DNA of 64,000 bases from contig CBDDKN010000002.1 of NCBI GenBank assembly GCA_965230215.1, positions 1 through 64,000 of the forward strand, written 5' to 3'. A program made the translations under genes and the position numbers. This document shows, piece by piece, positions 43,749 through 52,654 of this stretch (positions within the stretch are counted from its first letter, which is position 1; every line of letters starts with the position of its first letter). Source of the stretch: RFSX01 sp965230215 (GTDB lineage Bacteria; Bacteroidota; Bacteroidia; Chitinophagales; Saprospiraceae). Below the pieces are notes generated by a model. It had not been told where the DNA came from and did no database searches. It saw only the letters and a program-made list of their open reading frames with translations.

Positions 43749-43842
43749 TTCTTCGATTAAATCATTCGCTAAACCGATAGAATCCAGGAAGTTATACCTG
43801 TCTACTCATGGTTTCAAACAGGAAAAAATCAACATGGTTTTA

Positions 43843-43850
43843 TAAGTTTG
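43843..43850 (+). promoter_or_regulatory. Candidate -7 element of the acyltransferase gene
   Basis: TAAGTTTG matches TAnnTTTG and lies about 50 bases before ATG 43903. Its position supports that start over the in-frame TTG at 43855, which would leave almost no leader. No good -33 TTG is visible. Confidence 0.35.
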
Positions 43851-43902
43851 GATTTTGAATTTGAGCAATTATCAAAATATTGCATTTCTTTACAGCGCAA
43901 TG

Positions 43903-44676
43903 ATCAAATACCTCCGCTACGCTCTTGCCATTTTCCGTGCGGTCCTCCTGGTAATCCCCATGGGGCTCTTTATTCTCAGCTATCTGTTGTTGACCAAAAC
44001 AATCATCAAACACACCAAGGAAAGGGCGTTTAAACTGCGTCGCTTCTATTTGAGATACTGTAACTTCATATTAGGTATAAGCACAGATGTTGAGGGCTCA
44101 CTACATCGGGGAGTCGCATTGTTCGTTTCCAACCACAGGTCTCTATCTGATCCGTTAATTCTCTGTCAGTTTCTGGATGCGTTTGTGATTGCCAAAGCTG
44201 AAGTAGGACAGTACCCACTAATCAGTACAGGTGCTGAGCTTACAGGCATACTCTATGTGAAAAGAGAAAATAAAGATAGCCGCCGGGCCGTCAGAGAAAA
44301 AATGATATCAACTCTTGAGAACGATAATAATGTGCTTGTCTATCCAGAGGGTACAGTAAACTATCATAAAAGAACACTACCATACCGTTCAGGTACTTTC
44401 AAAGAAATAGCAAGACTCAATATTCCTGTTGTACCAATCTGTCTTGAATATCGGGATGCAAAGGATGTTTGGTGCAATAAGCCTATGTTAAAACACTTCC
44501 TTCTTCAATTTGGATATCTTGGTACAAGAACCAAAATGGTCATTGGAGAGCCCATTCAACATCCTGACGGAGAGCAACTCTGTAAGATGGTCGAAAAATG
44601 GACCAACGACACCATTCATGAAATACATGCCTCATGGGACAGCTATTTCAATAAACACGATGCTATTCAGGAATAA
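43903..44676 (+). CDS. 1-acyl-glycerol-3-phosphate acyltransferase (PlsC-like)
   Basis: A 257-residue membrane-associated acyltransferase of phospholipid synthesis. The catalytic HxxxxD motif is NHRSLSD and the second block is VYPEGTVNYHKRTLPYRSGT, both typical of PlsC-like enzymes. An N-terminal helix (ALAIFRAVLLVIPMGLFIL) anchors it. ATG 43903 is preferred over a TTG 48 bases upstream. Its last 14 bases overlap the convergent msrB gene. Confidence 0.88.
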   Translation: MKYLRYALAIFRAVLLVIPMGLFILSYLLLTKTIIKHTKERAFKLRRFYLRYCNFILGISTDVEGSLHRGVALFVSNHRSLSDPLILCQFLDAFVIAKAEVGQYPLISTGAELTGILYVKRENKDSRRAVREKMISTLENDNNVLVYPEGTVNYHKRTLPYRSGTFKEIARLNIPVVPICLEYRDAKDVWCNKPMLKHFLLQFGYLGTRTKMVIGEPIQHPDGEQLCKMVEKWTNDTIHEIHASWDSYFNKHDAIQE

Positions 44677-45031
44677 ACTTCAAAGAGATTGAATTGACAC
44701 AATGACGAGTATCTTTTTCCGTGAACCGCTCACCTGTAAATACATGGCCTAAATGCCCACCACAATTATTGCAAACAATTTCAGTTCGTCGCCCATCTGC
44801 ATCAGGTATACGCTTTACAGCTCCATCAATTTCGTCGTCAAAAGAAGGCCAGCCACATCCGGATTTAAACTTATCCTCTGAATTGTAGAGCTTCGCGTTG
44901 CATTGCCTGCATACATATGTGCCCTTGCTATAGTTGTCATTATACTCACCTGTAAAAGGCATCTCGGTGCCTTTATGAAGAATGACGCGTTGTTCCTCTG
45001 GTGTCAACTCATTATAATTGTTATCATGCAT
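44663..45031 (-). CDS. msrB: Peptide-methionine (R)-S-oxide reductase MsrB
   Basis: A 122-residue enzyme reducing the R form of methionine sulfoxide. Zinc is held by CRQC and CNNC. SGCGWPSFDDEI and GHLGHVFTGERFTE are core motifs. The catalytic cysteine is in RHCVNSISLKF. It overlaps msrA by eight bases, so the pair is translationally coupled and repairs both sulfoxide isomers. Confidence 0.95.
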   Translation of the reverse strand: MHDNNYNELTPEEQRVILHKGTEMPFTGEYNDNYSKGTYVCRQCNAKLYNSEDKFKSGCGWPSFDDEIDGAVKRIPDADGRRTEIVCNNCGGHLGHVFTGERFTEKDTRHCVNSISLKFIPE

Positions 45032-45566
45032 CTTTTAACAGTGTTTTAAAGCTAGATCTTAATTTGGCAATCTTGGGATTGATGATAATCTGACAATATC
45101 CCTGCATGCCATTTTGATTATAGTAATTCTGATGATACTCTTCTGCCATGTAGAACTCAGCTAAGGGCAATACTTCCGTTACTATCGGATCGCTCCAAAG
45201 TGCTGTGGCTTCATCCTTGATAAATTGATCAATACGCTCTCTATCAGCTTCGTCACTGTAATAGATCCCGGAGCGGTATTGTGTACCTACGTCATTGCCC
45301 TGACGATTAAGTGTCGTAGGATCATGACTTGAGAAAAAGACACGAAGCAAATCCTCCAATGAGATCGTATCAGCATCATATTTAACTCGAATCACTTCGT
45401 TATGGCCTGTTAAGCCAGAGCAGACCTCACGATATGTTGGATTCTTGATATTGCCTCCAGTATATCCTGATTCTACAGAATGTACTCCTTTAAGTCGCTG
45501 GAATACCGCTTCCGTACACCAAAAACAGCCTCCGCCAAATACGATTTCAGACAGGTTCGATTGCAT
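45024..45566 (-). CDS. msrA: Peptide-methionine (S)-S-oxide reductase MsrA
   Basis: A 180-residue enzyme reducing the S form of methionine sulfoxide. The catalytic motif is FGGGCFWCTEAVF, followed by VESGYTGG, the FFSSHDPTTLNRQGNDVGTQ region, and YHQNYYNQN. ATG 45566 is preferred to the in-frame TTG at 45608 because it gives the normal MsrA N terminus. It is upstream of and overlaps msrB. Confidence 0.94.
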   Translation of the reverse strand: MQSNLSEIVFGGGCFWCTEAVFQRLKGVHSVESGYTGGNIKNPTYREVCSGLTGHNEVIRVKYDADTISLEDLLRVFFSSHDPTTLNRQGNDVGTQYRSGIYYSDEADRERIDQFIKDEATALWSDPIVTEVLPLAEFYMAEEYHQNYYNQNGMQGYCQIIINPKIAKLRSSFKTLLKDA

Positions 45567-45672
45567 ATAAAATTTATTACTTAATCCCGCACCAGCAAGA
45601 TTGTTCAATTGAATTTAAAAAATATCGATCACATCAGGACAGATAATTTATATGTATGAAAAGCCATAGCCT

Positions 45673-47700
45673 GTGTATCTGCATTCAAAGATCGCTATAT
45701 GCTTCATCTCAGGTATATTACTCTGGGAAGTATATCCCAATGCTCATATTTCAAATCCAAGCTTGATAGCAGGAATTATTACCGTTTCTGGCCTTGCTGT
45801 GATTCTGCATAAACATAGGATTGCATCATCCATCTTGCTAATGCTGGCCATAAGTCTGACGGGTTATATCCACAAATCTCATAGAACATACAACTCAAGA
45901 ATAGAAAAGGAGGCTATCGTTAAACTCTTCAGCCTTGAATCGCAATTCTCGGCGGAAATACATGAAGTGAGAATAAGAGATAATAAAATTCTTCTTGAAG
46001 CAACAATACGAAATCCATGCAATAGTTCAGACAATAAATGTGCGCCCCGATGTTTGTTGCACTTAAAAGGCTATGAAGCCAAACTCATAAGAGGGGACAT
46101 AATACGATTTAAGGGAAAAGCCAGATCGATAAGGCCCAGCCTGAATCCGGATGAATTTGATCGCAAGAAATACTATGAGAGAAAATCAATCTATTTCGAA
46201 TTTTATCTCAATAATAAAGTCAGTGATATAGAAATCGAAAGGTCCGATAAATTAATGAATCGATTGTTTCGTTGCGCACATGAGAGCATCAACAATAGCA
46301 TCGAGTCGGATGAAGGCAGGTCAATAATTAACGCCATGTGCCTGGGTGATAAAATGCATCTTAACAGAAACCTGTATGACACATTTAAAAAATCCGGAGT
46401 TATTCATGTTCTCGCTGTATCTGGCTTACATGTCGGAATAGTATACTCCCTAATACTGGCGTTGCTCTACCCTATCCGAAGGCTTGGTTTACCGCTATTC
46501 ATCAGTAACTTGCTTAGCCTCTCTGGTGTCTGGCTATTTTGCATGATAAGCGGAAACCCTGATTCGGCTGTAAGAGCAAGCATAATGCTTAGTCTTTACT
46601 TAGCCGCCAAGTCATTACTGCGCCGCACTCAGGGTATAAACATTCTTAGCCTCAGTGCATGCATAATGCTTCTTTATGATCCTGAAAATTTGTTCCAACT
46701 TGGTTTTCAACTTTCATTTCTTGCATTATCCGGGATACTCATTTTATTCCCAGTCTTCAGAAAGGCCAAATCTTTTAAATGCAAATCTTTCAGTTACCTA
46801 TATGACATGATATGTCTGTCACTCTCTGCAAAGATAGCGGTACTTCCATTGCTGATTTATCAATTCAATTGCGTTCCCACTTATTCGTTGATAAGCGGTC
46901 TCATCGCGGTACCTATGGCATTCGGAATTGTCTACCTGGGTTTTATCAAAATACTCTTGTCATTAGGATTATCTGGCCTAATTGAATTCCCTTACAATGC
47001 GATATCAGAGCTTCTCACTTTATGCAGCAAGTTATTACTCGAATCAATGCGGTTCTTTGAACAATTGCCCTTCAGTCAGATAGAAAACATCTATCTCAGT
47101 CTTAACCAGACTCTTATTTTATACTCATTTATAATTTTCCTGGTGATGTACATTATTAAAGGAAAGCCAATTCTCCTGATTATCTCAGTAGGTATCCTGA
47201 TTTTATTTGCATCTGCAATCAGCTGGAATAAGCGTATAAGTAAAAATAAATTGGTTCTTGATATATATCATATGTCAGGGAAGAGTGCATTTCATATCAT
47301 GCATAAAGGCATTTGTTACAGCTACCATGATAAGACACAAAAAGCATTTTTCAAACGTATCAGCCATAAACGACGATTGAGATTTTACTGCGCCCGAAAT
47401 TCAAAATACTTTGAAATCACACCGGGCCTTTATCGATTTGAGGATCAATGTTTGTTTGTACGACCAGACTCTATTTTTACCAATCAATCTTGTAGCTGCT
47501 TGCACCGATACTTGTTATCAGGTAATTCAGGCCCAGCATCGATTTTGAATCAAGATGTCCAATACCATTCCATTGTTGTCGATGGCAATAGCAATACGCA
47601 GCAAGTCAAAACCTGGAAACTATATGCCCGTGAGCAAGAGTTCGAGTTTCATATTACAAATGAATCTGGTGCTTTCACCAAAATATTAAAGCCTATATAA
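45673..47700 (+). CDS. comEC: ComEC/Rec2-family DNA uptake channel, lacking a recognisable MBL domain
   Basis: A 675-residue inner-membrane protein of DNA uptake in transformation. An N-terminal helical pair and DUF4131-like soluble region lead into the competence domain (about 215-480), with HVLAVSGLHVGIVYSLILAL as its signature and SGNPDSAVRASIMLSLYLAA after it. The last about 150 residues lack the HxHxDH metal-ligand motif of the nuclease-like domain found in longer ComEC proteins. A GTG start is used. The next gene, one base away, encodes a ComEA-like helix-hairpin-helix protein, a meaningful pair for DNA import. Confidence 0.88.
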   Translation: MYLHSKIAICFISGILLWEVYPNAHISNPSLIAGIITVSGLAVILHKHRIASSILLMLAISLTGYIHKSHRTYNSRIEKEAIVKLFSLESQFSAEIHEVRIRDNKILLEATIRNPCNSSDNKCAPRCLLHLKGYEAKLIRGDIIRFKGKARSIRPSLNPDEFDRKKYYERKSIYFEFYLNNKVSDIEIERSDKLMNRLFRCAHESINNSIESDEGRSIINAMCLGDKMHLNRNLYDTFKKSGVIHVLAVSGLHVGIVYSLILALLYPIRRLGLPLFISNLLSLSGVWLFCMISGNPDSAVRASIMLSLYLAAKSLLRRTQGINILSLSACIMLLYDPENLFQLGFQLSFLALSGILILFPVFRKAKSFKCKSFSYLYDMICLSLSAKIAVLPLLIYQFNCVPTYSLISGLIAVPMAFGIVYLGFIKILLSLGLSGLIEFPYNAISELLTLCSKLLLESMRFFEQLPFSQIENIYLSLNQTLILYSFIIFLVMYIIKGKPILLIISVGILILFASAISWNKRISKNKLVLDIYHMSGKSAFHIMHKGICYSYHDKTQKAFFKRISHKRRLRFYCARNSKYFEITPGLYRFEDQCLFVRPDSIFTNQSCSCLHRYLLSGNSGPASILNQDVQYHSIVVDGNSNTQQVKTWKLYAREQEFEFHITNESGAFTKILKPI

Positions 47701-47701
47701 T

Positions 47702-48532
47702 ATGTTCAGTAAGGATCAAAGATTTGTAATTGCCGGAATGATATTCATTTATATCATCATCCAATGTGTAAACATGGACTTCAGATTGGATAATGAGGTC
47801 CAAATCAGTCAAGAACCATTTGAATACGAATATGCCATGGACCTTCTGGATCAGCCAGCAAGCTTGCATTATCAGAATCAAAAGACAAGAATAGTCAGAA
47901 AATCAGAAATTCAGGATACCAACTGGCATATACTAAAAATGGAACGGCATGATTGGAAGCTCCTGGGATTCAAAATATATGTACATGATAATATTCAGAA
48001 GTTTATACAAGCAGGTGGGCAAATTAAAAATGCCAATGACCTGACAAGGATCTATGGCATCGACAGTAGCCTTGTGCAACAATATGCTGGCAGGTTTATA
48101 TTTCCATCCCCTTCAAATGAACCGTCCAGAAAAATCAATGTCAATACCGCTGATACAATTGAACTGAGGCGGCTGTATGGCATTGGACCGAAGTTGTCCA
48201 AGAGAATATATAAATACAGATCCAATCTGGGTGGTTTCCACAACAAAGAACAACTATTAGAAGTCTATGGCATCTCAAGGGAAGTCCTGGATAATAATAA
48301 AGAGATAATTGAATGTGAGGGCCCGCTAAAGAAAATGAATATCAATACGATAAGCCAAGACTCGCTGAGAAGACATTATTATTTCGATTGGAAGCTAAGT
48401 TCTCATATAATCAATTACAGACAGCTCCATGGTCCCTTTAAGGAAGTGGCATCAATCAAGGAGATCGAAACAGTGAACGACTCAATTTTCAAAAAGATAA
48501 TGCCCTATCTGAGCTGTTATGATAACTTTTGA
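47702..48532 (+). CDS. Helix-hairpin-helix protein, ComEA-like
   Basis: A 276-residue protein with an N-terminal membrane helix (IAGMIFIYIIIQCVNM) and three helix-hairpin-helix-like segments. The best is INVNTADTIELRRLYGIGPK near residues 147-166. A second is around ANDLTRIYGIDSSLV, and a degenerate third is MNINTISQDSLRRHYYFDWK. These bind DNA backbone without sequence preference, as in the ComEA receptor. It starts one base after comEC, so both are probably translated together for DNA uptake. Confidence 0.85.
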   Translation: MFSKDQRFVIAGMIFIYIIIQCVNMDFRLDNEVQISQEPFEYEYAMDLLDQPASLHYQNQKTRIVRKSEIQDTNWHILKMERHDWKLLGFKIYVHDNIQKFIQAGGQIKNANDLTRIYGIDSSLVQQYAGRFIFPSPSNEPSRKINVNTADTIELRRLYGIGPKLSKRIYKYRSNLGGFHNKEQLLEVYGISREVLDNNKEIIECEGPLKKMNINTISQDSLRRHYYFDWKLSSHIINYRQLHGPFKEVASIKEIETVNDSIFKKIMPYLSCYDNF

Positions 48533-48541
48533 TAATCTTTA

Positions 48542-50332
48542 TTGTTATTAAGAGTTGTAGGCTTAATTAACAGCGCTTTGAAGAATTTAAGATACCTGAA
48601 TAAATACCTCCTCAAGTACAAGTGGCATTTACTGCTCGGTACTGTATTCGTGGGCCTCTCGAATTTGTTCATGGTGCTCGTTCCCAGAGAGATCAGAAAA
48701 GCGCTGGACTACATCATTCAAAAGACAACCGAACAAACACCTGAATTTACCGGCAACTACAATTCAGATATTCTCCGGTTTGCTGGTATTGTCATCGGTT
48801 TATCAATACTGATGGGCATATTCATGTACCTTATGCGTAAGACGATCATTGTGATGTCCAGGCTCATTGAATATGATATCCGCAAAGAGATATATCTGCA
48901 TTATCAGAAACTGGACTTGGCCTTTTACAAGAAAAATAAGACCGGTGACCTGATGGCCAGGATTTCGGAGGATGTGAGCAAAGTCAGAATGTATCTTGGG
49001 CCGGCGATTATGTACGGCATCAGGGTGGCTCTCTTGTTTACTTTCGTCATATATTCCATGTTTGAGGTGAACACGACATTGGCCATGTACTCATTATTGC
49101 CTCTGCCGTTCCTATCATTATCGATATACTATGTAAGCAGTATAATCCATAAAAGAAGTGACCTGATTCAAAAGCAAATAGCCAAGTTAAGCAGCATAGC
49201 TCAGGAGGTATATTCAGGAATCAGGGTGGTCAAGTCATATGTCAAAGAAGATAAATTCTATGATTACTTCGATGAGCAGAGTGAGGATTACAAACAAAAA
49301 GCTCTTGACCTGGCCAGGGTCAATGCCCTGTTTTTCCCTTTGATGATCTTGCTGGTAAGTGTCAGTACATTACTGACGATTTACATCGGTGGTAAACTTG
49401 TTGCAAGTGGGCAAATAACTACGGGTAATATCGCAGAGTTCGTCATCTATATCAATTATCTGACCTGGCCTATCACATCCATAGGCTGGATCGCCTCTAT
49501 CATTCAACAAGCTGAGGCTTCACAAAGTAGAATCAATGAAATTCTAAAAGTTGACCCTGAAATACAGAGTCCAAAATCAGAGCCTGTGGTATTTAATGGT
49601 GAGATTGAGTTCAGGAATGTAAGCTTCACATACCCTGACACCGGTATTGAAGCTCTGAAGAACATTTCATTTAAATTGAAAAAAGGAGATAAACTCGCTA
49701 TTCTCGGACGCACCGCTTCAGGTAAGAGCACCATTGCCGACCTCTTGCTGCGTTTCTATGACGTCACAGAAGGAAGTATCCTCATTGATGGTGTGGATAT
49801 AAGAGAATTGGATACCAATAATCTTAGAGAACGCATTGGCTATGTACCTCAGAATGTATTCTTGTTTTCTGATTCAATAAAAAATAATATTGCATTTGGT
49901 CTTGACAACATTGACGACACGTCAGTAGAAAACTATGCTGAAAAAGCAGCGGTCAGGAGCGATATTAAAGAGCTGCCTAAGCAATTTGAAACTGAAATCG
50001 GTGAAAGAGGTGTTACACTCTCAGGGGGTCAAAAACAAAGACTTTCAATAGCCAGGGCGCTTATCAAAAAGCCGGATATTATAATACTTGATGACTGTTT
50101 GTCAGCATTGGATGCCAATACAGAGCACAAAATATTGAGCTACCTTGATGAGGAACTAAGATCGAAGACATCCATCGTTATAACCCACCGTATATCGAAT
50201 CTCATTGATTTTGATAAGATCATTGTTTTGGATCATGGAGAATTGGTTGAAGAGGGTCGCCATGAGGAGCTCGCCAACCTGAACGGATTCTACAGTCAAA
50301 TCCTAAGAACTCAATACGAGACCAGCAACTAA
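48542..50332 (+). CDS. ABC exporter, fused permease-ATPase (MdlA-like)
   Basis: A 596-residue type IV (exporter-fold) half-transporter. Six transmembrane helices occupy about residues 20-320. The ATPase domain carries Walker A in LGRTASGKST, the signature LSGGQKQRLSIARAL, and Walker B in IIILDDCLSALD. The residue after Walker B Asp is Asp rather than the catalytic Glu, as in MdlA-type proteins that pair with an active partner. No partner gene is adjacent. A TTG start is used; the exact N terminus is uncertain. The substrate is unknown. Confidence 0.9.
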   Translation: MLLRVVGLINSALKNLRYLNKYLLKYKWHLLLGTVFVGLSNLFMVLVPREIRKALDYIIQKTTEQTPEFTGNYNSDILRFAGIVIGLSILMGIFMYLMRKTIIVMSRLIEYDIRKEIYLHYQKLDLAFYKKNKTGDLMARISEDVSKVRMYLGPAIMYGIRVALLFTFVIYSMFEVNTTLAMYSLLPLPFLSLSIYYVSSIIHKRSDLIQKQIAKLSSIAQEVYSGIRVVKSYVKEDKFYDYFDEQSEDYKQKALDLARVNALFFPLMILLVSVSTLLTIYIGGKLVASGQITTGNIAEFVIYINYLTWPITSIGWIASIIQQAEASQSRINEILKVDPEIQSPKSEPVVFNGEIEFRNVSFTYPDTGIEALKNISFKLKKGDKLAILGRTASGKSTIADLLLRFYDVTEGSILIDGVDIRELDTNNLRERIGYVPQNVFLFSDSIKNNIAFGLDNIDDTSVENYAEKAAVRSDIKELPKQFETEIGERGVTLSGGQKQRLSIARALIKKPDIIILDDCLSALDANTEHKILSYLDEELRSKTSIVITHRISNLIDFDKIIVLDHGELVEEGRHEELANLNGFYSQILRTQYETSN

Positions 50333-50409
50333 GATTCATTTCGCTTAGATGCCATATTACTTTGATTTTTGAGGAAAAAAACTATTTTTACTTATAAATA
50401 AGAAGTATT

Positions 50410-50793
50410 GTGGAAAACGATAAAAAGTTCGAGAGCGTTTATTCGACCAAAGTAAGAGCAGGAAAAAGAAGAACCTACTTTTTTGACGTTAGGCAAACCA
50501 AAGGTGATGATTACTACATTACCATTACGGAGAGCACGAAAAGATTTGACGGAAATGGGTATGAAAGACACAAAATCTTTTTGTACAAAGAAGACTTCAA
50601 TCGCTTTGTCAACAGTCTTAACGACACAGTTGATCATGTCAAAAACAACTTAATGCCTGATTTTGATTATGAGCTGTATGAGAGAAGACAAAAAGAGTGG
50701 GAAGAAAAACTGGCTTCAGGAGAATTGGAAGACAGAAGAGACAGCGAGAACACCAGCGAAACACCTACCAGCGAAGATGATATGAGTTGGTAA
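50410..50793 (+). CDS. PUR-alpha-like DUF3276 family nucleic-acid-binding protein
   Basis: A 127-residue protein with a PUR-alpha-like domain (residues about 7-78): YSTKVRAGKRRTYFFDVRQT, YYITITESTKRF, and HKIFLYKEDFNRFVNSLNDT. Related Bacteroidota and spirochaete proteins bind single-stranded or structured nucleic acids. The C-terminal 45 residues are acidic and disordered (ENTSETPTSEDDMSW). A GTG start is used. It stands alone between an ABC exporter and a convergent gene. Confidence 0.9.
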   Translation: MENDKKFESVYSTKVRAGKRRTYFFDVRQTKGDDYYITITESTKRFDGNGYERHKIFLYKEDFNRFVNSLNDTVDHVKNNLMPDFDYELYERRQKEWEEKLASGELEDRRDSENTSETPTSEDDMSW

Positions 50794-50839
50794 GCCAACC
50801 AACTTCGATAACTTGACTGGCTTATTGCCAGATCATTTA

Positions 50840-51259
50840 CTATATATTATTGGTTAGATTCCTATCCAAGACAATATCCTTCAACTCCTTAAGCGCCTTA
50901 TACTCCTCAGGCATCACTTTCTTAAAAGCTTCCTTAATTGTGAAATAGGCTCCCTTTTCAGCTTCAGGTAATACAGATTTGATTGTTGAACTTACCAGTT
51001 TGATATCATGTTTGATAATACCTCTGATTGATGGTATATCGTGCCAGTCACCTTCAATAGCTACCGCTCTAACTGCGTTTCCTGCGGCATCCTGAAAATT
51101 ATCAAGCCATATCATTTCCCCGTAATTGCCGGCAAGAGCATAGCTAGGTAATCCCCATACCTCAGGATCGTTAATCATGGTATCCTTTGTTAAGAGAATC
51201 TCAAGACCTTTGGCGTTAACCCTGTAAATGACGATTCTAACTTTATCCAGTACTGACAT
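50840..51259 (-). CDS. Nudix-fold-like protein without the Nudix box
   Basis: A 139-residue protein. The N terminus (KVRIVIYRVNAKGLEILLTK, then WGLPSYAL) matches the first strands of Nudix hydrolases. The Nudix box GX5EX7REUXEEXGU that binds magnesium is not present: the expected place reads FQDAAGNAVRAVAIEGDW. It could be a non-catalytic Nudix-fold protein or a different family. It is followed by a long C-terminal helix-rich part (KEAFKKVMPEEYKALKELKD). Function unknown. Confidence 0.6.
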   Translation of the reverse strand: MSVLDKVRIVIYRVNAKGLEILLTKDTMINDPEVWGLPSYALAGNYGEMIWLDNFQDAAGNAVRAVAIEGDWHDIPSIRGIIKHDIKLVSSTIKSVLPEAEKGAYFTIKEAFKKVMPEEYKALKELKDIVLDRNLTNNI

Positions 51260-51308
51260 AATATCAATTTAAGGCATTGAAGTAAGCAAAGAAAACCGAG
51301 GAATCAAA

Positions 51309-51833
51309 CTAAATCCTTTTGAGTTTTTTATTCTGCTCTCTTTTTTGTTCCAAACTATCAATGTAATTCTCAGGCAATTTAAGGTTTAGGCCCTGCATCA
51401 TACCCTCAAGTTGCTTCAGGTCTAATCCATTCATCATCTCATCAATTTGAGAAAAATCGAAAGCATCCAGAAGTGAACGCATCTGCTCCTCATCCATGGA
51501 TTCTAGCATACGCATGCTTTGTTCCATAAGTTTTTCAAAGTCACGCGAGCTCATATCTTCAGGAAAAAACTCCTGAAACATCCCTTGAATATTACTATCA
51601 CCGAAGAAAGATTGAAGCATCGTTGTATCAAATATCATGTTGAATTCCCCAAAAGAGTTATTCAACAAAGAATCCATACTGCCTCCAGATTGCCATTGCT
51701 TCATCAGCATTTCAATCTGTTTATCCATCTCAGCAAATGGATCGGTTTGAGAAGGTGTCTGAGGTGTGTTTTGAGCTCCAAGATTAATGAAGAAAACAAA
51801 CATCAGAGATAGTAATATTGCCGTGCGTTTCAT
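51309..51833 (-). CDS. Exported methionine- and glutamine-rich protein of unknown function
   Basis: A 174-residue protein with a signal peptide (residues 1-20, ending NLGAQ). The mature part is acidic, rich in Met, Gln, Asp and Phe, and largely helical, with repeating MEQSMRMLESMDEEQMRSLL-like amphipathic stretches. The C-terminal 15 residues are strongly basic. It may be a periplasmic helical-bundle or adaptor protein. I do not recognise the family. Confidence 0.7.
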   Translation of the reverse strand: MKRTAILLSLMFVFFINLGAQNTPQTPSQTDPFAEMDKQIEMLMKQWQSGGSMDSLLNNSFGEFNMIFDTTMLQSFFGDSNIQGMFQEFFPEDMSSRDFEKLMEQSMRMLESMDEEQMRSLLDAFDFSQIDEMMNGLDLKQLEGMMQGLNLKLPENYIDSLEQKREQNKKLKRI

Positions 51834-51879
51834 TACAAATCTTTTTGTATAAATATATTCTAAAGAAAATGGTTCAAGC

Positions 51880-52563
51880 TTACGCCCTATCTATGGATAA
51901 ACGCGGTTTTATTATCAAACCGTATATGGATAAAGCTACAAATTCCTCTTCATCGCTGGCTTTGAATTCATGAAAAAGAGAGAACAACCTATCGCTTTCT
52001 GTGGCGCTTGCCGGTTCGAAGCTATTTAAATGAGCGACTTCCCTATCGCCTAGAATCACTTTTTGATACTGTCTGGAGTCAGAAATCTCCAATTTGCCCA
52101 ATTCTGTGCCTTCTGGGCCAAGCAACCTATCCTCCTTATCTATAATACCTAAGGCCTTCCCATTAAATTCTACGTCAATCTGGTCGGCATTGTAATTAAA
52201 GGTATACTCGTCTTCTTTGGATTCGACGACCATTATGAGCTGACCATTAACCATGCGGTCCTTGATTGCAAAAGCCAGGACTGGCTCTTGAAAAATAGTG
52301 GACAGAAAGCCATTTTGAAGTTTGGCCACACCACGCTTCTTTCCTTTTACAATGGGATGTGCGGAGATGATTCTAAACTCATCCATTTCAAAGGGTATCA
52401 AAGCCTCCTTTATATCTGCAATTTCCTGCCGTAGCCGTCGTAGATCTCTCTTATATTGACGGCGGAAGGACCTTGTTCCCATGACGAATGATAACATCTG
52501 GATAAGGATGAATATGGAAGCTGCCAATAAAACTACTATTACTATTAATCGAGCCACAGGCAT
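51880..52563 (-). CDS. Membrane-anchored protein with coiled coil, unrecognised
   Basis: A 227-residue protein with an N-terminal transmembrane helix (LIVIVVLLAASIFILIQMLS), a basic coiled-coil stretch (FRRQYKRDLRRLRQEIADIK), and a beta-rich C-terminal domain (about residues 60-220) whose pattern (IVKGKKRGVAKLQNGFLSTI) is faintly like tubby/LURP-one scaffolds. That likeness is weak. It lies 90 bases before the primary sigma factor gene's stop on the same strand. Function unknown. Confidence 0.65.
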   Translation of the reverse strand: MPVARLIVIVVLLAASIFILIQMLSFVMGTRSFRRQYKRDLRRLRQEIADIKEALIPFEMDEFRIISAHPIVKGKKRGVAKLQNGFLSTIFQEPVLAFAIKDRMVNGQLIMVVESKEDEYTFNYNADQIDVEFNGKALGIIDKEDRLLGPEGTELGKLEISDSRQYQKVILGDREVAHLNSFEPASATESDRLFSLFHEFKASDEEEFVALSIYGLIIKPRLSIDRA

Positions 52564-52654
52564 CAGTTTAATTAAAAAAGTCTGCTATGACAAAAAGCCA
52601 TGCAGACTATATTAACGTGATTTTCCTTAAATGTTTAGCTATTTTATACGAATG

